A stretch of 64,000 nt of DNA. Source: Oopsacas minuta. Its lineage: Eukaryota > Porifera > Hexactinellida > Lyssacinosida > Leucopsacidae. The position numbers and the translations under genes are program-made. Below the pieces are notes generated by a model. That model did no database searches and was not told the DNA's origin. It saw nothing but the letters and a program-made list of their open reading frames with translations. The stretch is from NCBI GenBank assembly GCA_024704765.1, contig JAKMXF010000332.1:18197-82196 (forward strand). Direction: 5' to 3'. Below, piece after piece: positions 22,503 through 34,269 of this stretch; the first letter of the stretch is position 1, and the number at the start of each line of letters is the position of its first letter.

Positions 22503-24206
22503 TATCTTGTTTGCATTAATATCATGTAATTATAAATTTTCAAATTACCGTTAAAAACTTGCTCCCAACGGCTATATATTCTGTTGAGAGTAAGTTTCTA
22601 CAGATATTTAGTTGTGAGACCGCCAGTGGCGCGGAGATCAGCTTGTCCTTCGAATTAGACAATTAATATTTCCTAAAATGAAAATATACTTCTTTTAATA
22701 AAATCTGATAGCGTCATTTTAATTGTGAATATCCTCAAAACCAATTTGGTCATTTCTATGATTTTGGAATAATTTTACTGAAGAAAGTTTGATTGAATTC
22801 TTGCAAAATAATTCATGAATTTAAAAAATACATAAAATATTTGTAATTTTTATGTTTGTATATAAATACTCATTAACTACTATTCAGAAATATACTTCAT
22901 TCATTCAGCACCAATAAGCACTAATTCCCATACAAGATATGAAAATAATTATCTAAGCCATTCGATGCTAAATAAGTTTTCCCAAAGGTAAATTGTCGAC
23001 AGCATGAAAATCGATGGTATAACTGTTGCTTGGAATGCTACATAGTTTGACTTGTCATCCTTGTCCCTAAAGGATATCTGTAAGCATGATTTATTAATGT
23101 TTGAGTGAACAGTTCATTATACAGATTAAATGGCTCTAAAAGATAGAAATACACAATATCATGCCATGCACAGAGATGGTTGTGATGTTATGCTAGTAAT
23201 TAATTAAAATTAGGATTGTAGAGAAGCTATAATAAATTGAAAAAGATACAAAGTAAAGATTACTCCAGAAGCTATATAGTATAGTATCTTATAAATATTT
23301 GTAAAGACATCTCTTGAAAGGACATTTTAGAACAGATATAATGCAATCTTAAGAGGGCAAATGTTGATTAGTTTACCTGTGCTAAGGTAGTAAAGTTCCT
23401 AGCCAATATGTCCTAATAAGGGAAATAGGTAAAGAAACAAGAGAATGAACATTAAGTCACTAAATTTGATATACGATATAGGAATATGTACAACCTCATG
23501 CCTCGCCTTACAAAGTTATAGCGATGCAGTATGTAATAATAGTAGAGAACAAATTACACAACTTTTTAGGTTTAATATATGTGTAATACAATAGCCACAA
23601 ATAATTATTGCAGGGTAGATAATTGGCGGAGTATACTAATTAATTAGAAAGTAAATTTCCAAAAAAGAAACAATAAGAAAGTATTTTCGATTATAATGTC
23701 CAAGTCATGTTATTTAGGTAGGACAAACAGTTTCTAGCCTAATAAATATCTTATGGCTGGTGGGAAGGACAGAGGGCGTAACCTATGAACCAATTAGATT
23801 ATGTTAATTATATTTCTCTTAAGAGTACGTGGTTTAGAAATAATCCCTTCTTACTCAATGAATGGCGCAAGCGATTAACCATCATTTTCAATATACAATA
23901 CGAATTCGAGGTGTATCAAATCATAATAAAAGTGCAACCAAGAGTATTAAATGAAAACTCGTGGAAACACTAACTGCTTAGAGCGATAATTCACATATTT
24001 GAAAGGTAGAAACTAAATTGTATAACATATTTTATAAGTTTAATTCATTGCAATAAAGTTAAAATTTGGTAAAAGCCAGACTTTGAAAAGTGATACACAA
24101 ATATTGAGTATTTCTTTAGAGAAAAAAGTCAGGTTAGCGATAAAATATCCGAGAAAAGGACAAAGCAAACATTGAGATTTGCGTGATATAATTTTAAACA
24201 GTGTAG
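22503..24206. other. Intergenic, no gene seen
   Basis: AT-rich. No ORF has protein-like composition, and I see no repeat of note. Confidence 0.5.
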
Positions 24207-26378
24207 TTAATAGAAGTTGGGACGAAGATTCAAATAGATCAACTTAGAGTATCTTGTGTTAGGTAAGTAATCGAGAGCGTATTGACAAAGATCAGTGTTT
24301 TTAGTTATTATCAAGGCACATAGGGTCTCGAGTTTGGGCGGGGCAAGCCCCTCTATTGACGGGTGAGACAGAATTAACTTCCGTTCTTCTTCTTGGAAAG
24401 AATTAGGATTATCATGAGCATATTGATAGAACGTGTTTCCTGACCTGTCAAGTGTCAATGGATAAGTACCGACATTAAGTAGATGGATTAGTTCATTTGA
24501 TAGGACTTCTTTAGCAGCAACATGTAGACCTGCGTTCCCAGTTATAGGAGATCTAAAGTTCATATCAATTTGTAAATCAACCAGAAAATCGATCATGTCT
24601 GTCATTTTCACATCAAACGTATTGTTCTGGATCATAGCGAAGTTTCCCAATTCATGACCTACGCTATGATGTAGATCTGCATTAAGAACAAGTTTGTGAG
24701 AGTCGTAACAAGTAATGGACACAATAGCAGTGAGGATATCGTGACGGATAAGGTAATAAGGGTAAAAGTAGTGGATATAATTCTGAATTCGTTCAAAACT
24801 CTTGAAATAATGATCTGAAGGACTATGCGTTGTCTGCCACCATAGATACAGGAAGAGGTGAATAGGAATGCAGATTAATTCAAGTGATAAAAACAATGAA
24901 GCGATATCTTCAACCTTCTCAACTCTCCTGAAAATAGGTATAATAATTTCATTCAAATAAGACTCTAGCCTATCCAAATACATCTGCTTTACTGGCATAT
25001 CAAGATGTTGAGTCAGCATGATAAGACAGGTAAACTCCTTCCATGCCTGTCGGAGGATCTTGTTTATATGGACATCAGTTGAAGTATGTTTAGGTGTTGG
25101 AGGGAAAGGTTGTAGGAAACATTGAAACGAAAGTGAAATGAGATATCTCAAAGGTCTCCTGAAACATTGCTCTAGACTTGAGCTGTTCAAGAGGATAGTA
25201 AGATAAAGTAACAAACGAGACCGCATTGTACTGTTGTTGATGTTAGTACGCTGTGCAGACATCCACACGGTTGAAGAGTAGAGTACTTGTAGTATCGGAT
25301 TCTCGTGTACTTTCTCTGCTTGTGCTACATTCTTAGCTTCAGGGTACTTCAGAAATTGAGAATGTAGGACTGGTTTGATCCCGTGTTTAACATGTGACAC
25401 CATGGACTGCCTGATAGAGTAATTGTACCTATCAGTGTCATGATGAAGGGGCACCAGGCTCATAGAGAGCATTGATAAGATGTCAGAAATTAAGAGTTCA
25501 GATATTTGACAGAGTTCTTTAGCCATGTTGATATTGGGCTGAGTAATTACTTGTCTCCGTTTGTGGTACCGGAAATCAGGAATAAGAGCAGGTTCGGATC
25601 GTTTGTTGTCATAGAGAACTGCGTAAAACAAAGGTGTGTGGTTGAATTTATCCTTCGAGAGAATCGCACCAGCATCAAGAAGTTTTTTCACAATATTCTT
25701 TGATTCTGTGTTAACTGCGAGGTGTAGAGGCGTTTTACCTTTCGAGTTTTGAATATTTACATCTGCTCTGTGCTCGATTAGAAAATTGACTGCTTGGAAT
25801 TCTTGATTCTCTGCTGCAAAATGTAGTGCAGTGTTACCGGATTTCGTAGTTTGATTTATATCAACATTGTTTTCGGCTAGAATTTTCGCTATATCCAAAT
25901 TCCAATGATTCACACACTTTATCAATGATGGACGGAAACTGGGAAGTTCAAATCTTCCACCAAAATTTCTGCATTGTAGCTCAAGCAAGAATTTGACTAT
26001 CGGAGCGTTTTGCATTTCTATCGCACAGTTGAGTGAGGAAATTGGAGTGTTGTTTGAGAGACAGAGCATGACAGGTTGCAGGTTGGACATGAGTTGCTTG
26101 GATTCGAGCATCTTCATCCAGGGTATACGATTACATTTCATCAATTTTATCCAAAGTGACTGAATATCTGATGGCGGTCCAACTCCATAAAAGAGTACAA
26201 GTTTGTAGAACACTCTGTCATAGCTGTGAATTGACTTCATTTTTCGAAAAAATTCGTCCGTTTTGGATTCGTCAATGAGTTCATATAATCTGTCTTTTGT
26301 ATCTTTATGTCTACTCCGTTGAGAAATTAATCGAGCAGAGATTGTGTCTCTCAAACCAGTGAAGTTTCTTTCAGCCAT
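24207..26378 (-). CDS. Ankyrin-repeat protein, perhaps FEM1-like
   Basis: 723 aa in one exon. At least four ankyrin repeats lie at about 148-255 (GNTALHFAAENQEFQAVNFL, GKTPLHLAVNTESKNIVKKL, HTPLFYAV), with an extra N-terminal unit near 113-140. A long helical middle (about 280-600) without repeats follows, then a weaker C-terminal ankyrin pair (GNAGLHVAAKEVLSNELIHL, SGNTFYQYA). A terminal segment PPKLETLCALIITKN resembles the VHL/SOCS-type box of substrate receptors. N-terminal ankyrins, a helical middle, a second ankyrin group and a box is the layout of FEM1, a cullin-2 ligase substrate receptor. That is suggestive, not proven. It would act in cytoplasm or nucleus; no membrane span is evident. 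Confidence 0.85.
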   Translation of the reverse strand: MAERNFTGLRDTISARLISQRSRHKDTKDRLYELIDESKTDEFFRKMKSIHSYDRVFYKLVLFYGVGPPSDIQSLWIKLMKCNRIPWMKMLESKQLMSNLQPVMLCLSNNTPISSLNCAIEMQNAPIVKFLLELQCRNFGGRFELPSFRPSLIKCVNHWNLDIAKILAENNVDINQTTKSGNTALHFAAENQEFQAVNFLIEHRADVNIQNSKGKTPLHLAVNTESKNIVKKLLDAGAILSKDKFNHTPLFYAVLYDNKRSEPALIPDFRYHKRRQVITQPNINMAKELCQISELLISDILSMLSMSLVPLHHDTDRYNYSIRQSMVSHVKHGIKPVLHSQFLKYPEAKNVAQAEKVHENPILQVLYSSTVWMSAQRTNINNSTMRSRLLLYLTILLNSSSLEQCFRRPLRYLISLSFQCFLQPFPPTPKHTSTDVHINKILRQAWKEFTCLIMLTQHLDMPVKQMYLDRLESYLNEIIIPIFRRVEKVEDIASLFLSLELICIPIHLFLYLWWQTTHSPSDHYFKSFERIQNYIHYFYPYYLIRHDILTAIVSITCYDSHKLVLNADLHHSVGHELGNFAMIQNNTFDVKMTDMIDFLVDLQIDMNFRSPITGNAGLHVAAKEVLSNELIHLLNVGTYPLTLDRSGNTFYQYAHDNPNSFQEEERKLILSHPSIEGLAPPKLETLCALIITKNTDLCQYALDYLPNTRYSKLIYLNLRPNFY

Positions 26379-26421
26379 TAAATAATAAATATTTTCTTTG
26401 CAAAATCAGTTCAAAATTAAG

Positions 26422-26429
26422 TATTTATA
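26422..26429 (-). promoter_or_regulatory. Candidate TATA box of the ankyrin gene
   Basis: TATAAATA on the minus strand lies about 45-50 bp upstream of the ATG at 26378. Confidence 0.4.
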
Positions 26430-28250
26430 GTCCTCCGATCTGATGGCCCAGATTACAGTCGGGGATTAGGTAGACAATATTTAAATCAACCGTAAAAGAA
26501 TAAATTTAGTCGACTGCAGATTGCTTAGATATTCCTTATATACTGAACTGAGCATAGTAAGGAGAGAAGTAGCATGATTCTATTTCAATTCAAGGATTCT
26601 CATCATTACTGTTCTTAGTGCGCCCTTGTATGATGTTCATTTGGTATAAGAACAAACACTACTAATTAGCAAATATATTTATATATAAGAATGCAACGAT
26701 CATATTCTCACTTGGAACTTATATACACTGAAGATGATTTCCCCATATGTGCATACTAAGATTTGTAACATATAAACAAAAAGACTAAGGATATTCGTTT
26801 CTATATATTATTTACTATAAAGCTACATTCAGAAATAACTATCAGAAAATTGTGTAAATTAATCACAGAAACATGTTGCGTAATGTAAAGCATCAAACAT
26901 ATTATGCAATAAAAATGTGTAATTGAAATTTAAATCAGTAAATTACGTAATGCTTTGTAATCGCATAGTACAGGGGTAAAGAACACTTCGGCTAACGGAC
27001 ATTTGGTGTTTGTCTAATGTAGGTGGACATTACGTTTAAAATCTAAATATGAAGTATAGTCAATAAATTTGTTGCTCGTATTGTGCATACGTGCCAACTG
27101 TCAAGTTGCCAACCTTAAACATTTACGACATTAATTCACTTACAAATTTGTACAGAGAAATATATATTATTAAATCTCAATTGTTGTCTGTCCGTTGAAT
27201 ACCTCGAGGCGCAATGCGACGAGCCAAAGGCTCGTATACATAATAATTAATTAAATATTATCAATGAACAATAACAACATAAATGATTTGCTTTGCTGAT
27301 CATTAATGTCCTGAAGCATAGGTTCTAATTTATCCTACAAAGTACATATATTAGACATATATGATAATTTGTAATTAATAATAGTTAATATTATTAAAGA
27401 AAAGAATATAGTATGTCATATAAGTAACTTAACACTTAAGTTGTAACTAAAGAACATGGATTAAAAGAATGGCGTAAGAAATCATTATCTCTTCTAGAAT
27501 TGGCTACATGCTACGGCATACGTAAAACTGATATAAGCAAGAGGTTAATTAAACTAAAGAATAACGACCAATGTATGATCTGATACCAGGTGCGTATAAA
27601 GGACATCTTCTTATGAATAGTATTTATTGTGCAATAATGTAGGAGCATAACTAGTGTAGTCAAAAAAGTGTTCAAATATCACTTAGTAAGATTATATTCT
27701 TACCTGAACATAGACAAAGTATGCAAGAGTATGCAGCAGGTAATCAAGTTATATTACACAAGGTGAACAAAACTCAAATATATTATCCGAAATTAATAAC
27801 ATGTGTGATTTATACCCTAAAATTAATTAAGATTATTATGCAAAAAGAACGGTCATACTATTACTCCCTCATTAAAATACATACGCACTTGTATACTCAA
27901 ACCTTTTATCTAGTAGCATATACAGTGGAACTCTGATAATAGGTACCCTCAGGGATTTACAATATAACGACATAGATATGCAATGCTCACTATTCTTACT
28001 GTAGGACATCATTTTAAACTTGGATTAATGTCAAGATTGCTCGAATAGTAGAATGTTCGTCGAGCGGAACTTCCATGGAAGACCAGAGACCAAGGATACC
28101 CACATTGTGTTGTCCACAGGGGCGGTTGGAGGATTTTGCATACCCTGGGCAAAATCTAAATATATATATTGGGCAGTGGTGGCCTTGTTGCGCAAAAATT
28201 TTTCGAGCCAAAAGTGCTCTGGTTGGACCAATTTTGGCTGCCAAATCTGG
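26430..28250. other. Gene-poor stretch
   Basis: No supported gene. It contains a short dispersed repeat (27165-27239, see separate entry) and, from about 28080, the outer part of a GC-richer repeat. Confidence 0.5.
27165..27239. repeat. Short dispersed repeat with terminal hairpin, copy 1
   Basis: Matches 60622-60717 almost exactly, from TATTATTAAATCTCAATTGT to a CGAGCC-AAA-GGCTCG hairpin. Copy 2 carries about 20 extra bases before the hairpin. Short ends followed by a hairpin could suggest a Helitron-derived fragment, but the expected CTRR end is not clear. Confidence 0.65.
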
Positions 28251-28480
28251 TCCCCCGATCCAGGGCCAGTTTGGGCTGGCTAAAACTGGTCTGGGGGACC
28301 AATTTGTATTGTCATATATCTCCACTAGTTGACACGAGGATTTGAACTCTTGCGTCCAGCATGGTCCTTTTTTGGTACCCCTTGGCTGCTGATGGGTGTA
28401 TCTTGGAGGCTTACTGGCAGAGCATATTGCATTTTTATCGAATTATAATTTGCTAATGAACTTGGTGTTACCTTACCAGT
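28250..28480 (-). repeat. Repeat family with tRNA-like box, inverted copy
   Basis: Reverse complement of 29550-29765 with moderate divergence. Shared parts include CCTTGGCTGCTGATGGGTGT, the GGTGTTACC end and the CTAGTTGACACGAGGATTTG stretch. The complement of GATTTGAACTC reads GAGTTCAAATC, resembling a pol III B box (GTTCRANNC). It could be a tRNA-related SINE or a hAT-like MITE. Confidence 0.5.
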
Positions 28481-29344
28481 ATTTGTTAACATCCTTTGGA
28501 GTTTTCATCATTTTCTTTTGATTAATTCACTCTACTTTCTAGGACAAATCTTTGCTGGACCAATTTCGGCTAGGTAGGACCATATTTTTCGTGACAGCTT
28601 GAGGATCTGGCAGACCTGGGGGCCTCAAATCTGGGGAAAATGCCCCATTCGTCCCCTTGGGTCCACCACTGGTTGTCCAGAGTATAACCGTTGTCTCCGC
28701 GCTCTGAGGCTAGGAAATGTTTCAGGAAATGGACAGGGGCGTCACTCAGGAGATAATGGACCCATAGCCTGGTGGTGGGTCCTATTTTCAAAATTATATC
28801 CACGAAGTACCCGGTACTTCATGGAGGGTCCTTTAAAGGTACTGGCACTGCATGATGATTGCTTTTGCTTAGTTTGCTGAGAAATAAGTTGTCACGTGTT
28901 TCATGTCTTTAAAAAACGGTCGGCATGAGCATTGTAGCACAGCTGTTTCATAGAACTTGTAGACGATCCATAATGTTATAGACTCACTCAGTACATAGCA
29001 ACTATTGGTGTCAGCTCATAACTTTAATTAATTATCAGAATTATTAGTTCCTAATTTATGCATTTCATCGAGTTAACATCACATACTTGCAGATAATGGA
29101 AATTCACAGTTTTGTTAGCATTATTCGTCCTATAACACTGGGCGAACAAATTGAGTTATACCTGTTATTCCGAATATAACTAACTCATTACGATGTTAAA
29201 CACCCTGGCATAGAGGGAGCTATTCTGATAGAAAGAAAGAAGTAGAAAATGTTAAAATAATTTAGGGCAAAATTGGTCGGCAAAGATTTCAGGTTTGAAA
29301 GTAAAGTGAATTAATCAAACAAAAATTATAAAAAACTCCAAAAG
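28481..29344. other. Repeat-derived, no gene
   Basis: GC-richer mosaic with short motifs such as GGACCAATTT that recur near 28225-28310 and 44070-44085. No coding frame is supported. Confidence 0.4.
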
Positions 29345-29422
29345 ATGTTAAGAAATACTCGTAAGGTAACGCCAGGTTCATTAGTTAATTCGATAACCAA
29401 GTCATATCCTCTTATCAGGAAT

Positions 29423-29477
29423 GCTTCAAAATACACTTGTCAGCAACCAAGTCGTGCTGACAAGTGTATTTTGAAGC
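29423..29477. repeat. Perfect 23-bp inverted repeat hairpin
   Basis: Arm 29423-29445 (starts GCTTCAAAATACACTTGTCA) is the exact complement of 29455-29477, with a 9-base spacer ACCAAGTCG. It sits inside a segment that also resembles the repeat at 29550-29765. Confidence 0.95.
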
Positions 29478-29549
29478 AACCACGCTGGACACGAATCCAA
29501 GCAAAATTTCAAATCCTCGTGTCCAAAAGTAAAAATAAATGACAGACAA

Positions 29550-29765
29550 GACAAGGTAACACCAGGTTCGTTAGTAAATTATAATTCTATAAAAATGCAA
29601 TATGTTCTGCCAGTAAGCCTCCAAGATACACCCATCAGCAGCCAAGGGGTGCAAAAAAAGGACCATGCTGGACGCAAGAGTTCAAATCCTCGCGTCAACT
29701 AGTGGAGATATATGACATTACAAATTGGTCCTCCAGACCAGTTTTAGGCAGCCCAAACTGGCCCA
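29550..29765 (+). repeat. Repeat family with tRNA-like box, direct copy
   Basis: Inverted partner of 28250-28480. GAGTTCAAATCCTCGCG near 29678-29694 fits a B-box-like GTTCAAATC. The preceding GACGC pairs with GCGTC. No A box or full cloverleaf could be drawn, so this is not called a tRNA. Confidence 0.5.
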
Positions 29766-29832
29766 TGGGGACTTTTCAATTGAACGAAACTTCTGGGTAC
29801 CATAGGAGAGACAAATATATACAAATATATAA

Positions 29833-30969
29833 TTAAAATCTTCTATGTACAAGAGAGGGTCCATACTCCTCATACTCATCATGAGATATACAAATTTTAT
29901 AGAAATCAGTCATTGAAGCTAGAATAGATCCTCCAATCCAAGTACTGTATTTCCTCTCAGGAGGAGCTATAACTTTTACTTTATCACATGTTGGAGCTAA
30001 TTGGGTTACTTCCTTCTCAATACGCTGTGAGTATCCATAGAACATTGTGTTACCTCCAGATAGGATAATATTCTTGAAGAGGTATTTATGTAAGTCAATG
30101 TCACACTTCATGACAGAACTATAGACTAGATCTTGTATCCCACAAGCACTCATTCCTATGAGAGAAGGACTGAAGATTGGTTCGGTACAACGGTATCTCT
30201 CATTCCCAATAGTTATTACCTGTCCATCGGGTAATTCATACTTCTTCTCGAAAGTATCATCAGGTTCACTCTCATGGATCTCTTCATCAAAGTTTATATA
30301 CACGTAACCCAACTTCTCCTTAATATCACGAACTATCTCTCGTTCTGCTGACGTAGTAAATGAGTAACCACGCTTACACAGTATCTTCAGCAAGTAGTCA
30401 GTCAAGTCTCTACCAGCTGCAATATCCTGACGTAGTATTGCTTGTGTACATGCATGTTGCTTGAAGATAGGAACAACATGAGACACACTTGCTCCAGAGT
30501 CAATAACAAGTCCTGTAGTACGACCAGAAGCATAGAGTGATAGGATAGGATGGATACATTGATGGAGAAATGGAATGCTGAATATTTCAAACATTATCTG
30601 GACCATTTTCTCTTGGTTAGCCTTAGGGTTGAGAGGTGATTCTGTCATCAGAACTCCACATTCTTCTGGTGCTACACGTAACTCATTATAGAATGTATGA
30701 TGCCAGATATGCTCCATATCATCCCAGTTAGTAACTATACCGTGTTCTATGGGATATTGTAGAGCTAAGATGCCACGTTTACTCTGAGCTTCATCTCCAA
30801 CATAGTAATGTTTCTGACTCATACCAACCATGACACCACTGTGACGAGGTCTCCCCACAATAGCTGGGAAAACAGCACGAGGTTCATAATCTCCTGCGAA
30901 TCCTGCCTTAATTATTTCTGAACCATTATCAATCACCAAATTGTAAACATCTTCATCTGTACTGACCAT
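29833..30969 (-). CDS. Divergent actin-like protein, copy 2
   Basis: 378 aa, intronless, about 95 percent identical to the protein at 13491-14627 and in the opposite direction. It keeps the canonical [12 protein letters not shown] segment that copy 1 has changed, so it is closer to the ancestral form. The same nucleotide-site changes are present (His at the actin Gln137 position, DSGAS in place of DSGDG), so they predate the duplication. It has its own change in the first loop ([17 protein letters not shown] in place of [15 protein letters not shown]) and ends VHRRF. Sequence outside the coding region is not alike between the copies, so either the duplication is old with conserved coding sequence, or a coding-length copy was inserted. 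Confidence 0.93.
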   Translation of the reverse strand: MVSTDEDVYNLVIDNGSEIIKAGFAGDYEPRAVFPAIVGRPRHSGVMVGMSQKHYYVGDEAQSKRGILALQYPIEHGIVTNWDDMEHIWHHTFYNELRVAPEECGVLMTESPLNPKANQEKMVQIMFEIFSIPFLHQCIHPILSLYASGRTTGLVIDSGASVSHVVPIFKQHACTQAILRQDIAAGRDLTDYLLKILCKRGYSFTTSAEREIVRDIKEKLGYVYINFDEEIHESEPDDTFEKKYELPDGQVITIGNERYRCTEPIFSPSLIGMSACGIQDLVYSSVMKCDIDLHKYLFKNIILSGGNTMFYGYSQRIEKEVTQLAPTCDKVKVIAPPERKYSTWIGGSILASMTDFYKICISHDEYEEYGPSLVHRRF

Positions 30970-32065
30970 ACCTAGAACTTAATGTGTTCAGAATTTCAAG
31001 TTAATTAGCAAATGACCTCTTTCCTAATACTTCGGATACGGTAAGATTAGTTACCTGATATAGGTGTATCAGAGCAGGCGCCACTGGGGTGTCACCGGAT
31101 TTCGTACCTCGATATCAGGTGCAAATGATGATGACCAGTGCTAACAAATTAGTGTCTTACTTCAAACATAGCCCCAAGGCAATGTACATTCTTCACAAGC
31201 ATCCAAAGGCTTTGGACGAGGAGAATGATGCCATGGGGAAATGATGCCACACAACAACGTAATCTCGGGAGAGAAAACAAGTTGGTTGTGCCAAATATGT
31301 ACAGTTGAAATCGAGTTATTTCGACACCGAGTTATTTTTGCAGTCAAGTCAATTTATAAATTGTTTATTCGAAATTCCCATAGAATAATCGGATGTTTTA
31401 GTATTTAACTTCGGGGTATTTTGTCTTATCGAGTGTTTTTGTCTATCTGAGGGTATAAACAATCGAAACTTTGTTCGACTTATTTTGTCTTATAGTATAT
31501 ATTAGTCATTTTTTCATTACTCGATTAGTACATGCCCAAATTAATAGCATGTAATATGCAGCTTTCGTGTTTCTTGTCAATTGGCGTATAATAGCTAGCA
31601 GAAATATTTTTGTCTAGCAGGTGACAGTATCTAGTATGATGGGTTATTTAGTAGTTTTGGCAGTGCCAATTTCTCGTAACATTTTCTAGAGTGGCCGAAC
31701 CTTAAATTTTCGGTCACTAGCTACGCTCGCTCGTAATACGTATTGAATTTGAGAACGGATGGAAATGTGGGAATAATTTGTATCCAGTTTGACCCAGGGG
31801 TCTGGAATAGTGATCGACCGGGATAAGATTTTCTGCCGGGACGGGATTAGTACATAAACGCACGTAATAAACCATTATATACTAGTATGAGATCTAAATG
31901 TTACAATATGAAGTTCAACTATTATTGGGAACTATATGAAGATACTAAATAGGATGAATTACGATTAAATGAAAATTTAATATCAATCTACTACTTTAGA
32001 AAATATCAATGAAAATATCAATTAAATTCTCCTCCTCTTCATTCACTATCTTGAGTTGTTCATTG
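30970..32065. other. Intergenic, no gene seen
   Basis: No supported ORF. A stretch at 31310-31500 is rich in CGAGTTATTT/CGAAATT motifs and may be a decayed pogo-like MITE. Confidence 0.45.
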
Positions 32066-32400
32066 TTATATCTGATTCCCTTCAAGTTGAATTGTAGAAC
32101 GGTAGCCTCTCAATATTTTCTGGGAGCAGCCTAACACGTTCATCGCTGCTAATGTTTTTTGCAATTTTGAGCTCACGTTTACTGGCACATGATCAAATGA
32201 TGCGAACAAATACTTACAAGCCAATTTTGTTAGTTGTGGCGATTGTACAGGCCTACTCTTACAGTAGGCAAATTGATTGTCATTTCTTTCAATTCTCTTT
32301 TCATTAAAATAAGCTTTCACTTGTACCTCTTGAGCAGCATCAAACACACTGTCATCATCATTTTCAGAAGAGTTGTCCAAAATAGACTCCAGCCACTTCT
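32066..32400 (-). pseudogene. hAT transposase C-terminal fossil
   Basis: On the minus strand VKAYFNEKRIERNDN, then KSRPVQSPQLTKLACKYLFA and DHVPVNVSSKL, follow the order of the hAT dimerisation region (a W/KxRP..P.L..LA.KYL..P...VP.ER.FS core) but the terminal SERLFS motif is eroded. No terminal repeats were found near it. Confidence 0.55.
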
Positions 32401-32436
32401 CTTTGTCCTCGAATTATATTCAGCACTATGATTGAC

Positions 32437-33112
32437 TTATTGGCTGTCTTGTGAAACTGAAAGATCAATTTTATATAATTCAGCAAATAATAAATCTTTT
32501 GCAATGATTACATTTTCCCTTTTGCCAAATTGACGAATATTGTAACGAGGGTCTAAGAGTAGAAACAAAAAGTTAAAATAGCTTTTGCATATTTCAGACA
32601 TTTGAAGTGCATACATCGATATCTTATTCCTATATGTCACTGATAATACCTAAGCTCTATCATAAATATTTCGCGAGATATCTGGTAAAACACATTTCCA
32701 GTCGGTCTTCTTAATTTCGAGCATTCTCCGGGACATACACATTCGTACATTAAGTCAGCCATGATCCAGTATAGAAATGGTTGCCGATATGCAATATTTT
32801 CTCCATAGGCTCTCTTCAGCCAATAATAATAGGAGAAACAAGTCTGAAAATTCAAAGGATGTGCTAGATATTCGTAGGGTATCCTTGACCAACAAGCTCC
32901 ACAATTTGAATTCTGCCAAGTAAAATACAACAGAACCTCGTTCTGTGATAAATATAGTACGTAATAAGTGAAATAACACTGATAACATATTTACTATAAC
33001 AGTAAATATGTAGAAAGCACCATAAGGACAATATTTTGTGAAATAATTTGGGTATGCAAGAATCAGGCTTGCCGTGGAGATATCCATGGATGAATATCGA
33101 CGTTCTGATCAT
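32437..33112 (-). other. Overlapping unconvincing open frames
   Basis: Three minus-strand frames of 80-110 codons overlap here, some hydrophobic. None resembles a known protein and no splice model joins them convincingly. They may be remnants of an unrecognised gene, or chance. Confidence 0.25.
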
Positions 33113-33177
33113 AGATAGTGCTGATATTTATTTCAAAGTTGTACTTTGAAAATATTCCATACAGTGGAGAGCATATA

Positions 33178-34079
33178 CAGTTAAGGGACAAAAGTATTCG
33201 ACCACACAAATATATTGTCATAAATTGTATACTCTTTCCCGTTCCTATATACTGTATAGTCTATATTCGTAGCTGCAATCTAGTAATTTGCATAGAATAA
33301 CATGTTTTTCAAGAATTTCAAAAAAATATTTTCGATTTACACTTTTTGAAGGTGTTAATTATTAATAATTATTAGATAATTATTGGTAATCAAAATATGT
33401 GGTAATTCAAAACCTATTAAGAATCTATAATTTCTGACTTGATATTTGAATTCTACTTAGGCGAGTTACCCCAGATTAAAATTTCAATGGGATTGAACAA
33501 TTTTTGCCAAAGTTATAGAAGGATTTAAATTTGTGCCATTTGTGCCACCTTTTGCCCAAGGGGCACAAGTGGCCGTTACCAAGAGGTTATTTTGTAATTC
33601 AAGGGTTAGCATAGTCATATAATTCGAAAATATTACTATGACTTATTCCTCCTAACCCTAGTTGATTTCCTTGTAGTGGCGCTTTTTCCAGCCACCAGTG
33701 TCACTTTTTGCAACAAGTGGCACAAATTGAAATTCTTCTATAACTTTGGTAAAAATTGTTCAATCCCATTGGAAATTTTAATCTGGGGTAACTCGCCTAT
33801 GTAGAATTCAAATATCAAGTCAGAAATTATAGATTCTTAATAGGTTTTGAATTACCACATATTTTGATTATCAATAATTATCTAATAATTATTAATAATT
33901 AACACCTTCAAAAAGTGTAAATCGAAAATATTTTTTTGAAATTCTTGAAAAACATGTTATTCTATGCAAATTACTAGATTGCAGCTACGAATATAGACTA
34001 TACAGTATATAGGAACGGGAAAGAGTATACAATTTATGACAATATATTTGTGTGGTCGAATACTTTTGTCCCTTAACTG
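33178..34079. mobile_element. Foldback Tc1-type element, copy 1
   Basis: 902 bp flanked by TA on both sides. It begins CAGTTAAGGGACAAAAGTAT and ends with the exact inverse. Inverted arms of about 400 bp nearly meet in the centre. The ends resemble Tc1/mariner CAGT..GGGACAAAAGTA termini. No transposase is present, so it must rely on one in trans. A second copy is at 44403-45317. Confidence 0.92.
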
Positions 34080-34105
34080 TATACAAAAATTAGCAACAAG
34101 TACTA

Positions 34106-34269
34106 CAGTCAACATCCGGTAGCTCGAATGCCCGTAAACTCGAACATTCGTTATCTCGAATGAAAATTCACTTCCCTTTGTTGTACTTCTAGTACTTATC
34201 GCATCCGTTTACTCGAACATACTCTCCAACAGATTTTCTGTGAGGGTTTGAGTTACCGGATGTTGACTG
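34106..34269. mobile_element. pogo-like MITE
   Basis: 164 bp with inverted ends CAGTCAACATCCGGTAGCTC (left) and CAGTCAACATCCGGTAACTC (right, read inward), flanked by TA (34104-34105, 34270-34271). Confidence 0.85.

Noticed and set aside
29640-29700. A tRNA gene
   Set aside because: Only a B-box-like motif is present; no cloverleaf or anticodon arm could be drawn.
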